Source: Fremontodendron californicum
Taxonomy: Eukaryota > Streptophyta > Magnoliopsida > Malvales > Malvaceae
Assembly: GCA_030761205.1 (NCBI GenBank)
Contig: JAULJL010000017.1
Location: 5,590,001 to 5,654,000, forward strand
Direction of reading: 5' to 3'
Length of the DNA: 64,000 bases
How positions within the stretch are numbered: the stretch's first letter is position 1; each line of letters opens with the position of its first letter. Under the pieces are notes generated by a model. It ran no database searches. It saw nothing but the letters and a program-made list of their open reading frames with translations, and was not told where the DNA came from. Shown one piece after another: positions 35,138-47,891 of this stretch. The position numbers and the translations under genes were made by a program.

Positions 35138-35278
35138 ATTTTTTTTTATCAAGGAGATCGCAACTTAGGGATAGGAAAAGAGGTTGTAAATGTTGGGATT
35201 CGAACCTTAGATCTATTGAATGCCAACTCTTAAAGGTGACTATATGAACCAACTAAATTAAACTTTTTGGTTCAAATT
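35138..35278 (-). mobile_element. tRNA-derived SINE (family copy 4)
   Basis: Same family and orientation as copy 3: box A-like TTTAATTTAGTTGGTTC, box B GGTTCGAATCCC (a perfect consensus), body CTATCCCTAAGTTGCGATCT and a tail of nine A (T-run 35139-35147). It carries the best preserved pol III box B of the four copies. A target duplication is not clear because the neighbouring copy shares its edge. Confidence 0.75.
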
Positions 35279-37740
35279 TGAGACACTCACTATGTGAGTG
35301 AAAATGTATTTTTAAAAAAATAAAAAAAAAATATGTTTAAAAGAATTAAATAGAAAAAATGGGTAATCTTTTTAAGTGTTTAATTTTTTTTGAAAAGTGA
35401 GTAAAAATTAGGTATTTTTTTTAGTGAGTAGTTTTTTAAAAGAGTGGATGTTTTTTTAAAAGTAAATAAGGTATCTATTTAATTTGTGACACCATCTAAG
35501 TTATTTCTTTTAATATAGTAGAGATTGTTTGTGTTGTGGTATAATAAATTTGATTTACTTTCATAATCCAAGCCTTATTAATTAGTTAAATTTTAGACCT
35601 ATAAAACAACAGTTACTTAGGATGACGAAAACTATAGCACCGACTATACATAAAGACATTAATTTTTTTGTAATTGGATTCTGGATTTGGGACTTTGTCA
35701 CAACTTTAACTCATAAAATTCAAAGTTCAAAGTTCAAACGTGGCACCTTACTACTGTCAAAGGTTGCTGGTAGTCAAGGTAGTCAGGCACCTTATCCTTT
35801 TCTAAGATAAGAACCCCTAATTAAGCACAGAAACAATTAAAATATATATTTTTTCCATCTATTGGATTGGAGTTAACATTAAAAGGAGAAAACAGCAAAT
35901 TAAACAAACAAAAAAGAGAAGAGGAACTAACCCTGCCTGCTATCACCATATGCATATCTTAAAACATGGGAATCTTTTTCTTTTTTTTTTCCCAGAGTTA
36001 GAACTGTGAACTGTATTTTTTTTTTTTTTTTTGCATCGATGATCTCAGTTTTCTGCTTTCAGTTTTTCTTGTAATCCTTTCGTTTTCAATAAAAATTTCT
36101 CCCATTGTTGATCCCCACAATCGTCAAAGCTCGACGGGATGGCGTAATGTAGAGCACTTTCAACGTGTCAGAAACACAGGAAAACGATTGAGACAAATCA
36201 AAAAGGATGTTTGACTATGAGTAATATAATGCACACGTAAAATCCAAATCCCACCCTTCAAATTCTAATTTGATTACGATCCCTACAGTTGTTTCCATCA
36301 GATTTAAATTGATACCATTATAACTATTTATTTATGAATCATTGAAGCCACACTTTTCAGCTGCAGTATAAGAGACGACAGGTCTAAAATAAGAAAGTTA
36401 CTACTTACTGATCATTTCAATATATAGAATTTGAAGGGAAAAAAAATGGAAGAAAAGTGAAGGAATATTGTAGAAAGATAACAACATCATCCATGTCCCT
36501 TCAAATATTGTCACTAAAAATGTATCTCTCTTTATTAATGATCAGTTACTATCACTGATCGATTCATTTGTTTTCCCTTGTGCCTTTGGTGTGCTTGACT
36601 AAGCTGCATATTGAGCAGCAATTTTTATGCCAGGTGGGCGCTTTGTTTACTAAAGTATGACATCCGAAAAGAATGCAAAGGGGTTGAGGTTGTGTATACA
36701 AAATGAGAAGCTGGCCTGGAAATGGACACGTTCTCTGGTTACTGTAATAGCACACAGAATGGATTAGATAGCTAATTAAGACCTCTGAATCTGGATTTTC
36801 TCCATCTCAATACTGTGGATTTTGATAATAATCAACGTTATAATATATATCAAGGAATTTCAGAAAATAAGATGAAGAAAGTAAGATGTTTTTGAGGTGT
36901 ATATAATACTTTTTTTAAGGTTCTAACATGCCTTCAAATACAATAAAACATTAAACATTTCAAGTAGAATAATGAAAATGATTTTATAAAACAGCTCTTT
37001 AATTATATAATTAATGAAAACATATGTACAACTCTCGATTAAAAAAAACTTACTATTATTGGATAACAGATACTACTTTTCATTTGATGGACAAAAATAC
37101 TTTTTTGTAATCTATATTTTATGAAAGCTAAATAGAAATTTGTTATTATTATCGAATACTTAATCCATCAAAATTATTCCAAAAAACATTTTTATTTAAT
37201 GTGATATTTTAAACTAACAACAATAATTATGAAAGCTTTATTTTAAAGGAAGGTTTGCCCCACTAAAATGTTTCCATAGCAGATCACTCGCAATCAACAA
37301 TCCTTTTCCCAAATATATAACGGAACGATACCCTATTGATTCAATTGCCAATGGTGACATGACTGCCTTTTCTGGGAAAATGGAGTTCTCTAATATTGGG
37401 ACGGCATCTTCCTGGAATGAGTTCACATATGCAAGATCGATCAAGAGCATTCTTCCCATGGAATGGTACGTAGCTCATATATTAGCATATGGCATATAGA
37501 TATAGTATATGAAGCTTAGGCTAAAGCTATGGATCAGCGTATCGTATGCGACTATAACAGCAAAGCTCTTGTACAAGAAGATCAAGCCATATATTGGGGA
37601 GGTCTATCTTCTTTATTTTTCAAAAATATAAAAATAATAAAATATAGATGAAAGGTGAGGTATATACTGAGGAAATAATTTAGTTTGTACCAGAAGCTGC
37701 TTGTTACACAATCTTCATCAGCAAAAAATACAAGAGCACA

Positions 37741-37841
37741 GCCGTGTGATTTGTCGGTAGAATGTTAGACTTTTAGTTTTAGTGGTCAGATTCAATCTCT
37801 GGCAGCCTCAATACTAAAAAAAGAAAAGAAAAAAAAAAAAC
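37741..37841 (+). mobile_element. tRNA-Lys(TTT)-like sequence with A-rich tail (SINE or retropseudogene)
   Basis: Positions 37741-37806 resemble a degraded tRNA-Lys: TCGGTAGAATGTTAGACTTTTAG matches the D-loop end and a TTT anticodon loop, and AGATTCAATCTCT stands where the T arm should be. The stems no longer pair well and an A-rich tail follows (37815-37841). A functional tRNA is unlikely. Confidence 0.4.
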
Positions 37842-38981
37842 ATTGGCGCGGAGTGAATTGACTTAGGAGACAGCGGATGCTTTTGTTTTGTTCTCAGAGA
37901 GTTTGTTCGATGCTCCTGGACCTGGTATCATTTACTAGGAAATTTGATTTATTTCTCCGTAAATGTGCTGAGGAAGTTACAGAACAGTGAGTGCACAGAG
38001 CCCTGGACACTTATTTCTTTGTGCAGACTGCAGACCATCTCTTGTTATCGATCGGTTTACCATGGCTTTCATCAATGAGATGGAGAGATGTACTACTCAA
38101 CTGGTTTCTTCTTTACATTGCTTAGTTTTGCTACTGGATAACTTAGAGTAGGAACTGGCTTTTTGATGATTCATTCTCATTTTTTGAAATTTTGAAGTTT
38201 GAACCTACTTGAACAAATGTTCTGCTGGCAAAGCAGTTGCATCTGGAAGCTTGAGGAGATGGTGATGGTGAACTCATTGGGATTTTTATGTTTGGCTCGG
38301 AATCTCAGGACAAGATAAATTAAAGGGAGATGCAAGGAACCATCATGAACCACAATTTTTGTTCTCGTTCTCCTAATTTCTTGGTTCTGTACTTTTGTCA
38401 TTTTTTTCTTTTTAAATTCTTCATTCGATCATTCAGTTTGGGTACTAATGAAGGAAGCTTGTGAATGTCTATAGCCTTTGAATTTCAATGCTTTATTTTG
38501 CCCAGTAAAAATTCCCGCATTTTTTATTGGCTTTCTTGAAACATTTTAAACTATGCTAGCAGAAGGCTTTTTCTTTGTATCAGTCTTATAGATTAGATAA
38601 GCCTCTCAGGTAACTTTTGTTTCAATTTTGTGTTCGGACTCCACATTCTCTCTAATTTCAAATACTTGAACACGAAATAAATTAGGTAGGGAAGCTAAGA
38701 TAACAATTCTTAGACATGCCAATATTTGTGAATGGTTTCAGATCGTATCGATCACAAACTTTCTTCCTTGAGAGGAAGAAAACAGTAAAGAATCTCAATT
38801 AATAGCAACAAAGATAATGTTAGCCCAGAGCTTCATATCAGCTTCACCAGATTCTGGTTATTCAAGGATTATACGTACACTATTTTGTATCAGAAAATGA
38901 TTCTGCACCTAGCCTTATGAAGCAAGGACTAATTCAGAGTTGGGTAATTCCTCAAATGGAACAGTTAAAACTGCAAACTGT

Positions 38982-40827
38982 TCAATGAGCACGATCCTTC
39001 AACACTTCAAGATCCATCTCTGTAGGGTCAGTAGCCTGAATCTCATAGTGGATACCATCAAGTTCCCTTCTAAGCCTGTCTTTTGAAGTGGTATAGAGCA
39101 TCTTTGCACGGATTCGAGAGGATGAAGGGCACCTGATCAACAAAACCAAATTGTTAAGTAAGAAGAAGATCTGATGGGCAACTTCTTTAATGTGATAAAT
39201 GGCAGGGGAGTGCCATTGCTACATGAGAACATCAATAATGATGTCATGTACATAAATGACACAAAATAGGACTATTTTTGATACCTGGTGAAACCAAAGG
39301 CTCGAAAGAGTAAGCTTTAAAAAACTAAGACAGTAAAATAAGATGTGCAGTTATGGTTATGTAAGTCTACAAGCAAATCAGGCGTGAACTACTGGTCAAT
39401 ATTTTATGTCCTTCAGCTGCATTCCTTCATAAATGCTACCATGGAAAGCACAGAGGCACCCTTATTTATTCCTTTATAGCTGCAGGGCAACCAAAATCAC
39501 ATGAAACTTTAATGGTTCTTTAATGCATATTAAAGAACAAAAAAGGGGTACCGTACCATACAGACATATGCACTTAAAATCATGTGCAAAAATGAAAAAA
39601 ATATCAGAATAATCTGAAGCATAACCTGCATGAAAGTAATAATAATATAGCAGCATAGGCAGGGAACTGAAAAAGGAAGCGAACAAATATAGTTATAATT
39701 TTCTCTCAAACTAAGTATCAAACAACTAATAGGTATCCCACATCTTCATCGAGGTCGAAACCACCCATCATATTAATGCTAAAATGCATAAACAATTGAA
39801 GTTTGTCATATGAGATGTATAATTAGAATATTAGATATGATGTCGAGTTAACAACCTGCCCACTAACAAGTAATTACTACTCTAAAATTTGTTATATTGC
39901 AATATAAAGACAATTAAAGGCAAAATCTAACCATGCAATGAAGAAAATCTTGCTCTTTTGACAATTCTCAGAAGTAACAAAATCAAAGTCATAGATAGCA
40001 TATCGGCAATCATTTTCAGGCAGAGATGCAGTGAAGTCATCATAGCTCTCAGCAGGAGCACCAGTTTTCTCAACCAAAACCTCCCTTTTCTTCTCATCGA
40101 TCCTAAATATCACATAGCGATAAACTTTCTTCCTTTTCAGTTCCAAAAAAGTATCCTTGGTGTGATCTGCAACGCCCATGCCTGATGTAGCATTTGGCTG
40201 GAAACATAAGCATATTGTTATACATTTATTTGATTGATAACTTAGTCAAAGCTATCGAGTTTATGTTAGGTAGAATCAAAGTTTTCATATTTTTCAAGAG
40301 ATGATCAGAAATGGGTCGACATGTTCCTTAATTTAGGAGAATGAGTAATTAATCTCCAACAACTAGTGCCAAATTCCACAGAAAATGTTGAAACATGTGA
40401 AGTAATTCAGGATTTTATAGAAACCAAACAACATATAGAACATGTAATAGCAGAAACTCACGTTAACAGATACAATAAACTCTATGGCCCCAAGAATATC
40501 TAAGATAGCCTCAGAAACTAAAATAATTGTACATCCATCAAAAGGAGAAAAGGAAGAAAAAAAAAAGGGTCTTTGCTTGGCTATTTTTACTTCCACATCA
40601 GATCATTTCTAGCACCAGATTTGTAATGTTTTCTTTTGAACAAGAAGCAAAATTAGTTTGTAAAACATAATCATGTTCCTAGTTATAACATAAATCAGCA
40701 TAAGAACAAGCAAATTAAACGTTTTTAGACATCTCAAAAGGAATTAAAACAAGAAAGAACCCATGAGACCGAAAGAAGCAAAGCAAAATAGAATGATAGA
40801 TACCCGACTAAATCCTCTAAACGACAT
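38982..40827 (-). CDS. ADF6: Actin-depolymerising factor, ADF6-like, three exons
   Basis: Coding exons on the minus strand: 40827-40804 (MSFRGFSR), 40197-39932 and 39132-38982; introns of 606 and 799 bp with GT..AG borders. The joined CDS is 441 nt, 146 residues, the length of Arabidopsis ADF6. The ADF-H fold is complete: GMGVADHTKDTFLELKRKK, SYDDFTASLPENDCRYAIYD, FVTSENCQKSKIFFIAWCPS, RAKMLYTTSKDRLRRELDGI, EIQATDPTEMDLEVLKDR. Such proteins sever and depolymerise actin filaments in the cytoplasm. The N-terminal MSFRGxSRPNA extension on a tiny first exon is characteristic of ADF6. The gene lies between the ERF1/ERF15-like gene and the RUS2-like gene, as in Arabidopsis. Confidence 0.96.
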
Positions 40828-41895
40828 GGCAGAAGAAAGAAGTCTAGAATGAAAAGAAAAAAAAAAAAAAAAACTGAGAAAGAAGGTAAAAAGAAGAGCA
40901 GCCCTTGGTCTGGTTTAGTAACAAGAGCCCAAGAGGCAGAAGCAGAGGCGGAGATTTATGAAAGAGAGAGGCAATTATATTATTAATAACAGGAAAATAA
41001 ATTGTAGGTTCACAATATATATATATATATACTACTTTATAAAAAGGAAATGGAAAATTTAATGCTACCTTTGCCTTTTTTATTTTTAATTCTTTTTTAG
41101 GCGAGAAAGGGAAATTTAATTAAAATGATTATTTGAAGAAAAAAGAAAGAAAAAAAATTCAATTATAAGTTTATTAAAAGAATGTCAGTAAAAGATTATA
41201 ATAAATTTAGACATCAATGTAAAATATTAATTAATATTTTAAAAAGAAAACAGATGAAAAATATAGTTACGATACTTGACAAAAAAAATTGATAATGACA
41301 AAGGAATCTTCCGAAAATAAAAAAGATGAAGAAAACAAAATATAGAAAAGAAAGGTGGGGCTGGGGCGGTGCGTAGGATGAACGCTTGCATTTTGCATGC
41401 TTTAGCTTTATGGATTGGATTGGATTTGAACGAAACTGAAACCTTTTTCTTCATTTTTGACCTTCAAACCAAAATAGACAAATCTCTGCCGTCCATGGGC
41501 CCCCGTTAGATCATCATCATCCATTCAACTTCTTCTTTTTCTTCTAGTCGCCGCGTATCCATTTTTTTTTATTAAAAAAAAACAACTATTTCCAAAGCAA
41601 ACCCGACCCAATAATTCCTCTCTGTCAAGTCCGGCCCAAATATCTTTAGATTATGGGCCCATCTTACACACGTACAAATGGCGGAATTCTGTTGGCTGGA
41701 ATATCTTGATCGTACTGACAAACTGATGTAGACAATTCGGACCTTTTGAAAACGGGGGCTTTTTTCTTTCAACGTTTAAATTTCGGGAACGAAGGGATCC
41801 GATCCGAGTCCGACAAAGGTTTCATAATCAAGATTTGGGGAAACCCTACTTATATTTTAGGGTTCTAAATAATCTCAAAGTTTTCGCGCGAAAAT
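40828..41895. other. Divergent intergenic region (ADF6 leader and Eaf6 pseudogene promoter side)
   Basis: It begins with the ADF6 leader, including an A16-type run near 40857-40875, and continues through AT-rich DNA with an (AT)n tract near 41019. A GC-richer stretch at 41340-41820 may be the old promoter of the Eaf6-like pseudogene. No gene is seen. Confidence 0.5.
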
Positions 41896-44527
41896 ATGGA
41901 TCACGATGGTAGCCGTTACGATCACTTTTTTTTTTTTCAGTCGATTTTTTTTTCTTCTATTGCTTTTTTTTTTTTAATTAGAGAAGAATTGAAACCTTTG
42001 TTTTTAGGTCAAAGAGGATCATCAACCCCGTTAGCGATCCCGGCTTCTTTGCTTAGTAGAAGAGCCAAGCTTCAATAAGAGCTTCAAAACATTGAAAGAC
42101 AAGTAATTTCATCCTTTTCTTCTTCTTTTTTCCCCTAATTTTTGTTTGAATTAGATTATATGTAAATAAATTCCTGTTTCTGCTTTTGAATATTGGTGGA
42201 AAGTTAAATGCAGATGTATGATATGGAAACAAGTTATTTACTGGATCCAAGCCAATGCGGCAAGGTTTTGAGGGGTTCCTCTCTTCATCTAAGAACACTG
42301 CGCTGTATGGGATGCCTGTTTTAACACTTTTCCCTTATTATTTTTTGGTTTTTTGCTCCTTGCATTTTATTCTTTGTTCATCTGCCTATGTAAATGTTAA
42401 AGTTTTCAGTACATATGTAAAGATTAACATGTATAATATATAAAAAAAATAAAAAAATTGCGAAATAAAACTTACAAGATCGTTCGACCATGAATCCGGT
42501 TTTGATTAACTGGTCCGAGACAAAATCACAAGTCAAAAATTGTCTATTTTCCACAATCTAAGTCCTTCATTTTAATTGCAGAGAATCTTGAGTATTGAAT
42601 TTTTTTTATTTTTTTTGGTTTAAGAGAAACTTATTTATCTTATGATCTTTTTGTTTTTGGCCGAATGAACTTCTTCGATCTTAACTTGTTAATGGAAGTT
42701 TTCTGCCTTTCTTTTTATATTGTTCCAAGTTAACTGCCAACCATTATAACATGTTTGAAACATGTGCTGGCAGTTAATTGGATGGCATATAAAATGCAGC
42801 CAATATGTTGCAACTGCCTTAGGCAGTTTCTTTGATCCGCTTGGATCAAAATTGGATCGGGTTCCGCCCATTATGGGTGGACCCATATCCAATATTTCCA
42901 ACATATGTTTAGGATTTACTTCGGGGAAAAACATGATCTGAGAGTGTAGAGTCTGTTAGATGCATTTCTTAAGGACACTGTGGCTTAGCTAAATTTTAAT
43001 TTTTTAAAGTTCCATTTGAAGTCATAGTCTGAAATTCCTTAAGAAGGATTCAATTCAATGCAAACGTGTCTTCTGGATTTGTATATTATATATGAGCCAT
43101 ATATAGAACTTGACTCGCAGCTAGAAGCGGTCCAGGAAGTTCCAGATCCAGCCTGAAGATGGGCTATTCTCATTGTCTTCAGTCACTTCACCTACAGTTT
43201 ATATTCTTAATTAAGTTTCCCTCGGCTTTCCTCTTCTTCTTTTCTTGTTTGCTTGCATATCTACTTCCTGTCCATCAAATACAGTGAAGTATGAGATTGG
43301 TTCCTTCAAATGCTGGCACAGAACCAATACTCAGTTCAAGATGTGTCTTGCTACAGCTAAAGTATAGGCAATGTCTAATTATCATTCTTTTATGTAGAGT
43401 TGCATTTGAATTATGAAGCGCGTGTGACCATTGTTAGGATGATGTTAGAATATGGATGAGATGGCATTTGCTTCTTATCTCTCACATTTTTTTTGTTGTT
43501 CTCTTTGGTGGGGAGGGGGTTTGTTTTCCATTTCTTTTTTTATCCTCATTAAAATGGGGATTGTATCATTTTGCATTCAATTGCATAGTCAGATAGATTG
43601 TGGGATAACCATTCTAGTATCTACAGAGAAGCTCATGAACTTAATGCAACTTTATACAAGAATCATGTAGCTTTTGCTGCAAACAAAAGCACCAAATATT
43701 GCATGCCCTTAAAGGCTAAAGCCTTTCTCACCCTCCTCAACTATACGCATCGAAATTAATGTATTGCCTCCGTTCCACAGAAAATGGAATTAGAAATTGC
43801 TGATCTTAAGGCCATAACCAAAATACAGCTCCTGTTGCACTTCCAAACATGGTGTCAGTTTATTTAAATAGTGATGGATATTCTAATTACCATGACTACC
43901 TATATATAGGAACAACTCTTCATGGATTTCATAAAAGATGAAATTCTCAGTAAAATAGTTGTTTTGTGTTTACTACTGCTAATTTTCATTAACATTAAAG
44001 TAGTTGGATGGGGAAAAAGGAATGGTGTCTACAACTTGTTTTTTCTCTCAGAAATTTGTTCACTAGGAGGTTTTTCCAACTGATTCTTCTTCTGCTGTTG
44101 TTTATTTTGTCAGGCTGAAGAGATTGCCAGTGGTAGAGATGGTGAGCCTATAATATGCAGGTGCATTAACAAAGTTCATTTCTTGATTTTATTGGTGTTA
44201 TTCCTTTGTGTTTAGCAGATTGGGAAATCGGACTAAGGTCCTGGTCGGTCTGAGGGTGGAGGTTACTTTGTCAATGGGCAGTAAGTGCATTAGTTTTGTA
44301 TTCATTCTGAATATTGTTTTGTAAAAACTACCTTGGTCTGAAATGCTTGAAAACAACTAAGGATGATATAGTCCTGCAAACGTTTTAATACTCTATACCC
44401 TGACAATATAAAACTTATATGTCTGCCTATTCTTTACAGAGGAAAACCAAAGAAGGGAAGAGCTAGAGAAGCGAAGAGAATGAGACACTCTAGTGAACCA
44501 GATTTTGACTATGATGTGACATTGTGA
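41896..44527 (+). pseudogene. Eaf6-like (NuA4/MEAF6 family) histone acetyltransferase subunit, intron-containing pseudogene
   Basis: Recognisable exons with intact splice borders: 41896-41908 (MDHDG), 42008-42102 (QRGSSTPLAIPASLLSRRAK, ELQNIERQ), 42214-about 42300 (MYDMETSYLLDPSQCG, then FEGFLSSSKNTA), 44114-about 44160 (AEEIASGRDGEP), 44219-44280 and 44440-44527 (GKPKKGRAREAKRMRHSSEP). Together they follow plant Eaf6, a small coiled-coil subunit of NuA4-type acetyltransferase. Lesions: stop TAA at 42076-42078 within LQ-ELQNIE, a deletion of about 10 bp at 42263/42264 that shifts the frame in QCG-GFEGF, a missing exon after SSSKNTA, stop TAA at 44234-44236, and a shortened acidic C-terminus. 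Introns are retained, so it arose by DNA duplication, not retrotransposition. A transcribed remnant is possible. Confidence 0.78.
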
Positions 44528-45391
44528 AACCATTTCGATCTGATGTTCTTGGCCTCTACCTCGAACCTTAATGTCCGATCTTATATTGTTTTTGTCTCAA
44601 ACAATCGTTGATAGCAGAGGTTATTTAGAGGATTTTGAAGTGTACCAAAAAAAAAAGCCTTTTTTATTTTTATTTTTCATGGTGCTCAAACTGAATCAGG
44701 GCACATATGGTCACAACTCACACAATGTTGAATGGCAGCGTAAATGAACCTGTACGGTTAAAAGCTTCTGAGTTCTGAGCAAGTCCAGGCAACACGTTTT
44801 TTCTCTTCTTTTATTTCAATCGGCATTTTAACAATGATTCTTTTGCTTTAGATTCTTATTTTATACTTTTTTTTTTTTGTAGAAGGGGGGACAAAACAAG
44901 GGTATAATTCTCCAATATTAAACAAGACCTTAACTTGAGGTTTGAAACTGTTAGGGTGAATTTGGCATTGAATTTGGATGCTTAGGAACTTGGTTTGGTG
45001 TAAAAATAAAATGCCAAATGATCCAAATTTTTTTAATCTAAACTATGTTTGAGTTAAAAATTGGGTTTTCATGGTTTCTTAAATCCCAAATTTTCAGCTT
45101 GACCATAATCCCAAATGGGCTCGCAATTCCACTTTGCTTGTCGTAGCCCATAGCCTATTAGCTATTAGGATCAAAGTATGGGCTAAATCTAAGCCGAACT
45201 GCGAAGCCCATGATATCCAAACGACGACGTCTTTTAATAGGAACCCACAAATTAAAAAATGAACTCGTCGTGGAAACCAGAAAGCTCCGAGTCTTTTTCG
45301 TTTTCTCCGCTCTGACTTTCCTCCGAGTCTCGCGCCGTGAATATCTCATCCTCCGGCCGCTCTACTAAAAGGAATTCTCATTTCGCTCCAA
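44528..45391. other. Intergenic region and RUS2 promoter
   Basis: The 3' flank of the Eaf6 pseudogene, then the promoter and leader of the RUS2-like gene. GC content rises from about 45120, consistent with a leader. The short minus-strand frame at 45158-45349 is a shadow. Confidence 0.5.
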
Positions 45392-47891
45392 ATGAACTTG
45401 CTGGTAACATTTCAAACTTCTCTTCTCCTAAAATTAATGTGAAAATTCTTTTCTTTTATTTTGGCTTTTGGTTTTGAATAACAAATAAAACAGGAGAAGC
45501 TGAAGATGCAAAAGAAGGAACCGGGCGAAGAGAAAGCACCCAAAGTCGAAGTTCCAGTTTACTGGCTCGAGACCTCTGATTCCGGCACTCGTCGTTACGA
45601 GTTTGAACCCGACGGCTACCTCTCCGTGAGTGTTTCTTAAAATTTCACTTGCCATTCAGACAATTTTACAGATAGTTGGTCTGCAAATTTAGGCTCTTTT
45701 TGCTTTTTGAAAGTGTAATGGTGTTACTTGCAAATGCTTCCTTTTGGTATTTCATGAATTTCGTTTCTTTTCTTTTGGTGTAGGTGAAGGTGGTTAATGA
45801 TTCAAGACCGGTATACCATAGGGTGGTTGAGTCTTTCCTGAACAAGTTTTTTCCCTCAGGATATCCATATAGGTAAAATTCTTTATTTCCACTTATTACT
45901 TGTTGAATTTATGAGATTGGAACTAGCCTGAGAATACACAATTATTGTTTGTTGGTGTTTCATTTGAACAGTGTGAATGAGGGTTACCTTAGATACACTC
46001 AATTTCGGGCATTGCAACACTTGTCCAGTGCAGCATTATCCGTTTTATCAACTCAGGTCTCCTTCTCATACCTATAAGGATTCTGCAAATTCTAGTAACA
46101 GTAATTTATAGATGTTGCCTACATTTTATTAAAAAAAAAAAAAAAAAAAAGAGGCAGGCGAAAGGCTGTGTATTTTCAAATGTGAACATATTTAGTCGAT
46201 ATTTTTGAATGTGATTATCAGCATGGTCATCTCCATACATTCTCACTCCTTTGCAGTCACTGTTATTTGCTGCAGGCTTGCGACCAACCCCTGCACAGGC
46301 AACTGCAGTTAGTTGGGTGAGGTTTTATTTTAGTTGAAGAATACATACTGAATATGTGGCCCAATTTGTACTTCTTGGTAACAAGTTTTTTTTTTTGATG
46401 GGCAGATATTGAAGGATGGAATGCAGCATATGGGAAAGCTCATATGTAGTAATTTGGGTGCTAGAATGGATTCAGAACCAAAATGTTGGAGAATTTTGGG
46501 TTTGTATTCTTATTTCACTTTTTGCTGAATGTCAACTACTCTTCACTTGATGCTACCCATGTCATATTGAATGTTATAATAAAGAAGCCCTTAATATTGC
46601 AGCTGATGTGCTCTATGATTTGGGTACTGGTTTGGAAGTTCTTTCACCTTTATGTCCTCATCTTTTTCTTGAAGTAGCAGGGCTGGGTAATTTTGCAAAG
46701 GTATAATCTTATTCCTTGTTAATTTGCTTTTCAGAAGACCCATATCCATTCCTTTTACTTCAAAATTTTGCCTTTCTGGTTTTGTTTAAATAGCATCTTA
46801 ATTTGGCAAATATGCTAAATAGTCTAAATACTACTCTTTCCCCCATTAGTACTCCTTTGTTGAATTGCACTTCTCTATGTCAAGGGAATGGCAGTGGTTG
46901 CTGCAAGGGCGACTAGATTACCAATATATTCTTCATTTGCAAAAGAAGGGAATCTTAGCGACCTATTTGCAAAAGGAGAGGCCATATCAACACTTTTCAA
47001 TGTTGTTGGACTAGGAGTTGGGATTCAGTTGGCATCTACACTTGGTTCATCAATGCAAAGGAAGGTAGTAAGATTGTGATGATTCTGATTTCAGTCCTTT
47101 ATTTTAGTTATGCTATTGATGCAAGAGAAGGCACAGCAATATTAGGACTTGCAAGCTAATCCTTTCTGCTCTTTATCCTCTCAAGAGCATTTTACTTTAC
47201 ATGTGTGTGTCATTTCCGGGCAATTTCGGATTGCTGATAATGATAAGAAATTGCAGTTGGTTGTTGGGTCTCTTCTTTCCGTCGTACATGTGTATACTGT
47301 CGTTGAAGAAATGCGAGCTGCTCCAGTCAATACATTGAATCCTCAGAGGACTGCCATGATTGTGGCTGATTTTCTAAAGGTTTGTTTTGAATGGTTTGAA
47401 CCCAGTACTTAACATGCCTGCTAAGGTTTTTCATCTGTCTGATTTTTCAATTCAATCCAACTCAGACTGGAAAGGTATCTAGTCCTGCTGATCTAAGATA
47501 CCAGGAAGATCTCCTATTTCCTGGACGATTAATTGAAGATGCTGGGAATGTGAATGTAGGAAGGGCTTTGCACAAGGTTGTCAAGCCTTCAAAACTTCAG
47601 GAATGGAAAGAAATATTCCCTGAAGAGAAGTTTGTTTTGAGTCATGGAAATAAATGGACTGACATGCTGTTAGAGCATAATGCTACAGGAGAAGATGCAC
47701 TAAGAGGGTGGCTAGTTGCTGCATATGCTGCAAGCATGGGAAAGTCCTTGTACAAGCCAAGTGCTGGTGTCTTGCAAGATGCTTATGACAAAATGAATAG
47801 TATTTTCAGTCCATTTTTGTCTGAGCTGCAGGCCAAAGGTTGGCATACTGATCGTTTTCTTGACGGAACAGGAAGCCGTTTTGCATTTTAA
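45392..47891 (+). CDS. RUS2: Root UVB sensitive protein, RUS2/WXR1-like (DUF647), ten coding exons
   Basis: Coding exons: 45392-45403, 45494-45625, 45784-45872, 45972-46056, 46257-46316, 46406-46499, 46603-46700, 46885-47064, 47257-47379, 47466-47891. All junctions are GT..AG and in phase; the sum is 1299 nt, 432 residues, against 433 for Arabidopsis RUS2 as I recall. The DUF647 core includes FLNKFFPSGYPYSVNEGYLR, LSTQSLLFAAGLRPTPAQAT, LKDGMQHMGKLICSNLGARM, GNFAKGMAVVAARATRLPIY and TLNPQRTAMIVADFLK; the C-terminus ends WHTDRFLDGTGSRFAF. RUS1 and RUS2 act together in plastids and early seedling development, in UV-B response and auxin transport. The 12 bp first coding exon is unusual but its ATG is the first in frame and the splice fits. 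Hydrophobic segments around exons 4-5 and 8-9 may be membrane-associated. Confidence 0.96.

Larger units (their letters stand above)
34608..38981. other. Intergenic region between the ERF and ADF genes
   Basis: Apart from the SINE pair and the tRNA-like sequence listed separately, I find no supported gene. In Arabidopsis the corresponding interval between ERF15 and ADF6 holds two bHLH genes (from memory); no bHLH motif is visible here. The 73-codon minus-strand frame at 37238-37459 has gene-like composition but no recognisable domain. Confidence 0.5.

Noticed and set aside
37238..37459. 73-codon minus-strand frame with gene-like composition
   Set aside because: No domain, no neighbouring exon and no recognisable family; it could be an exon relic but I cannot support it.
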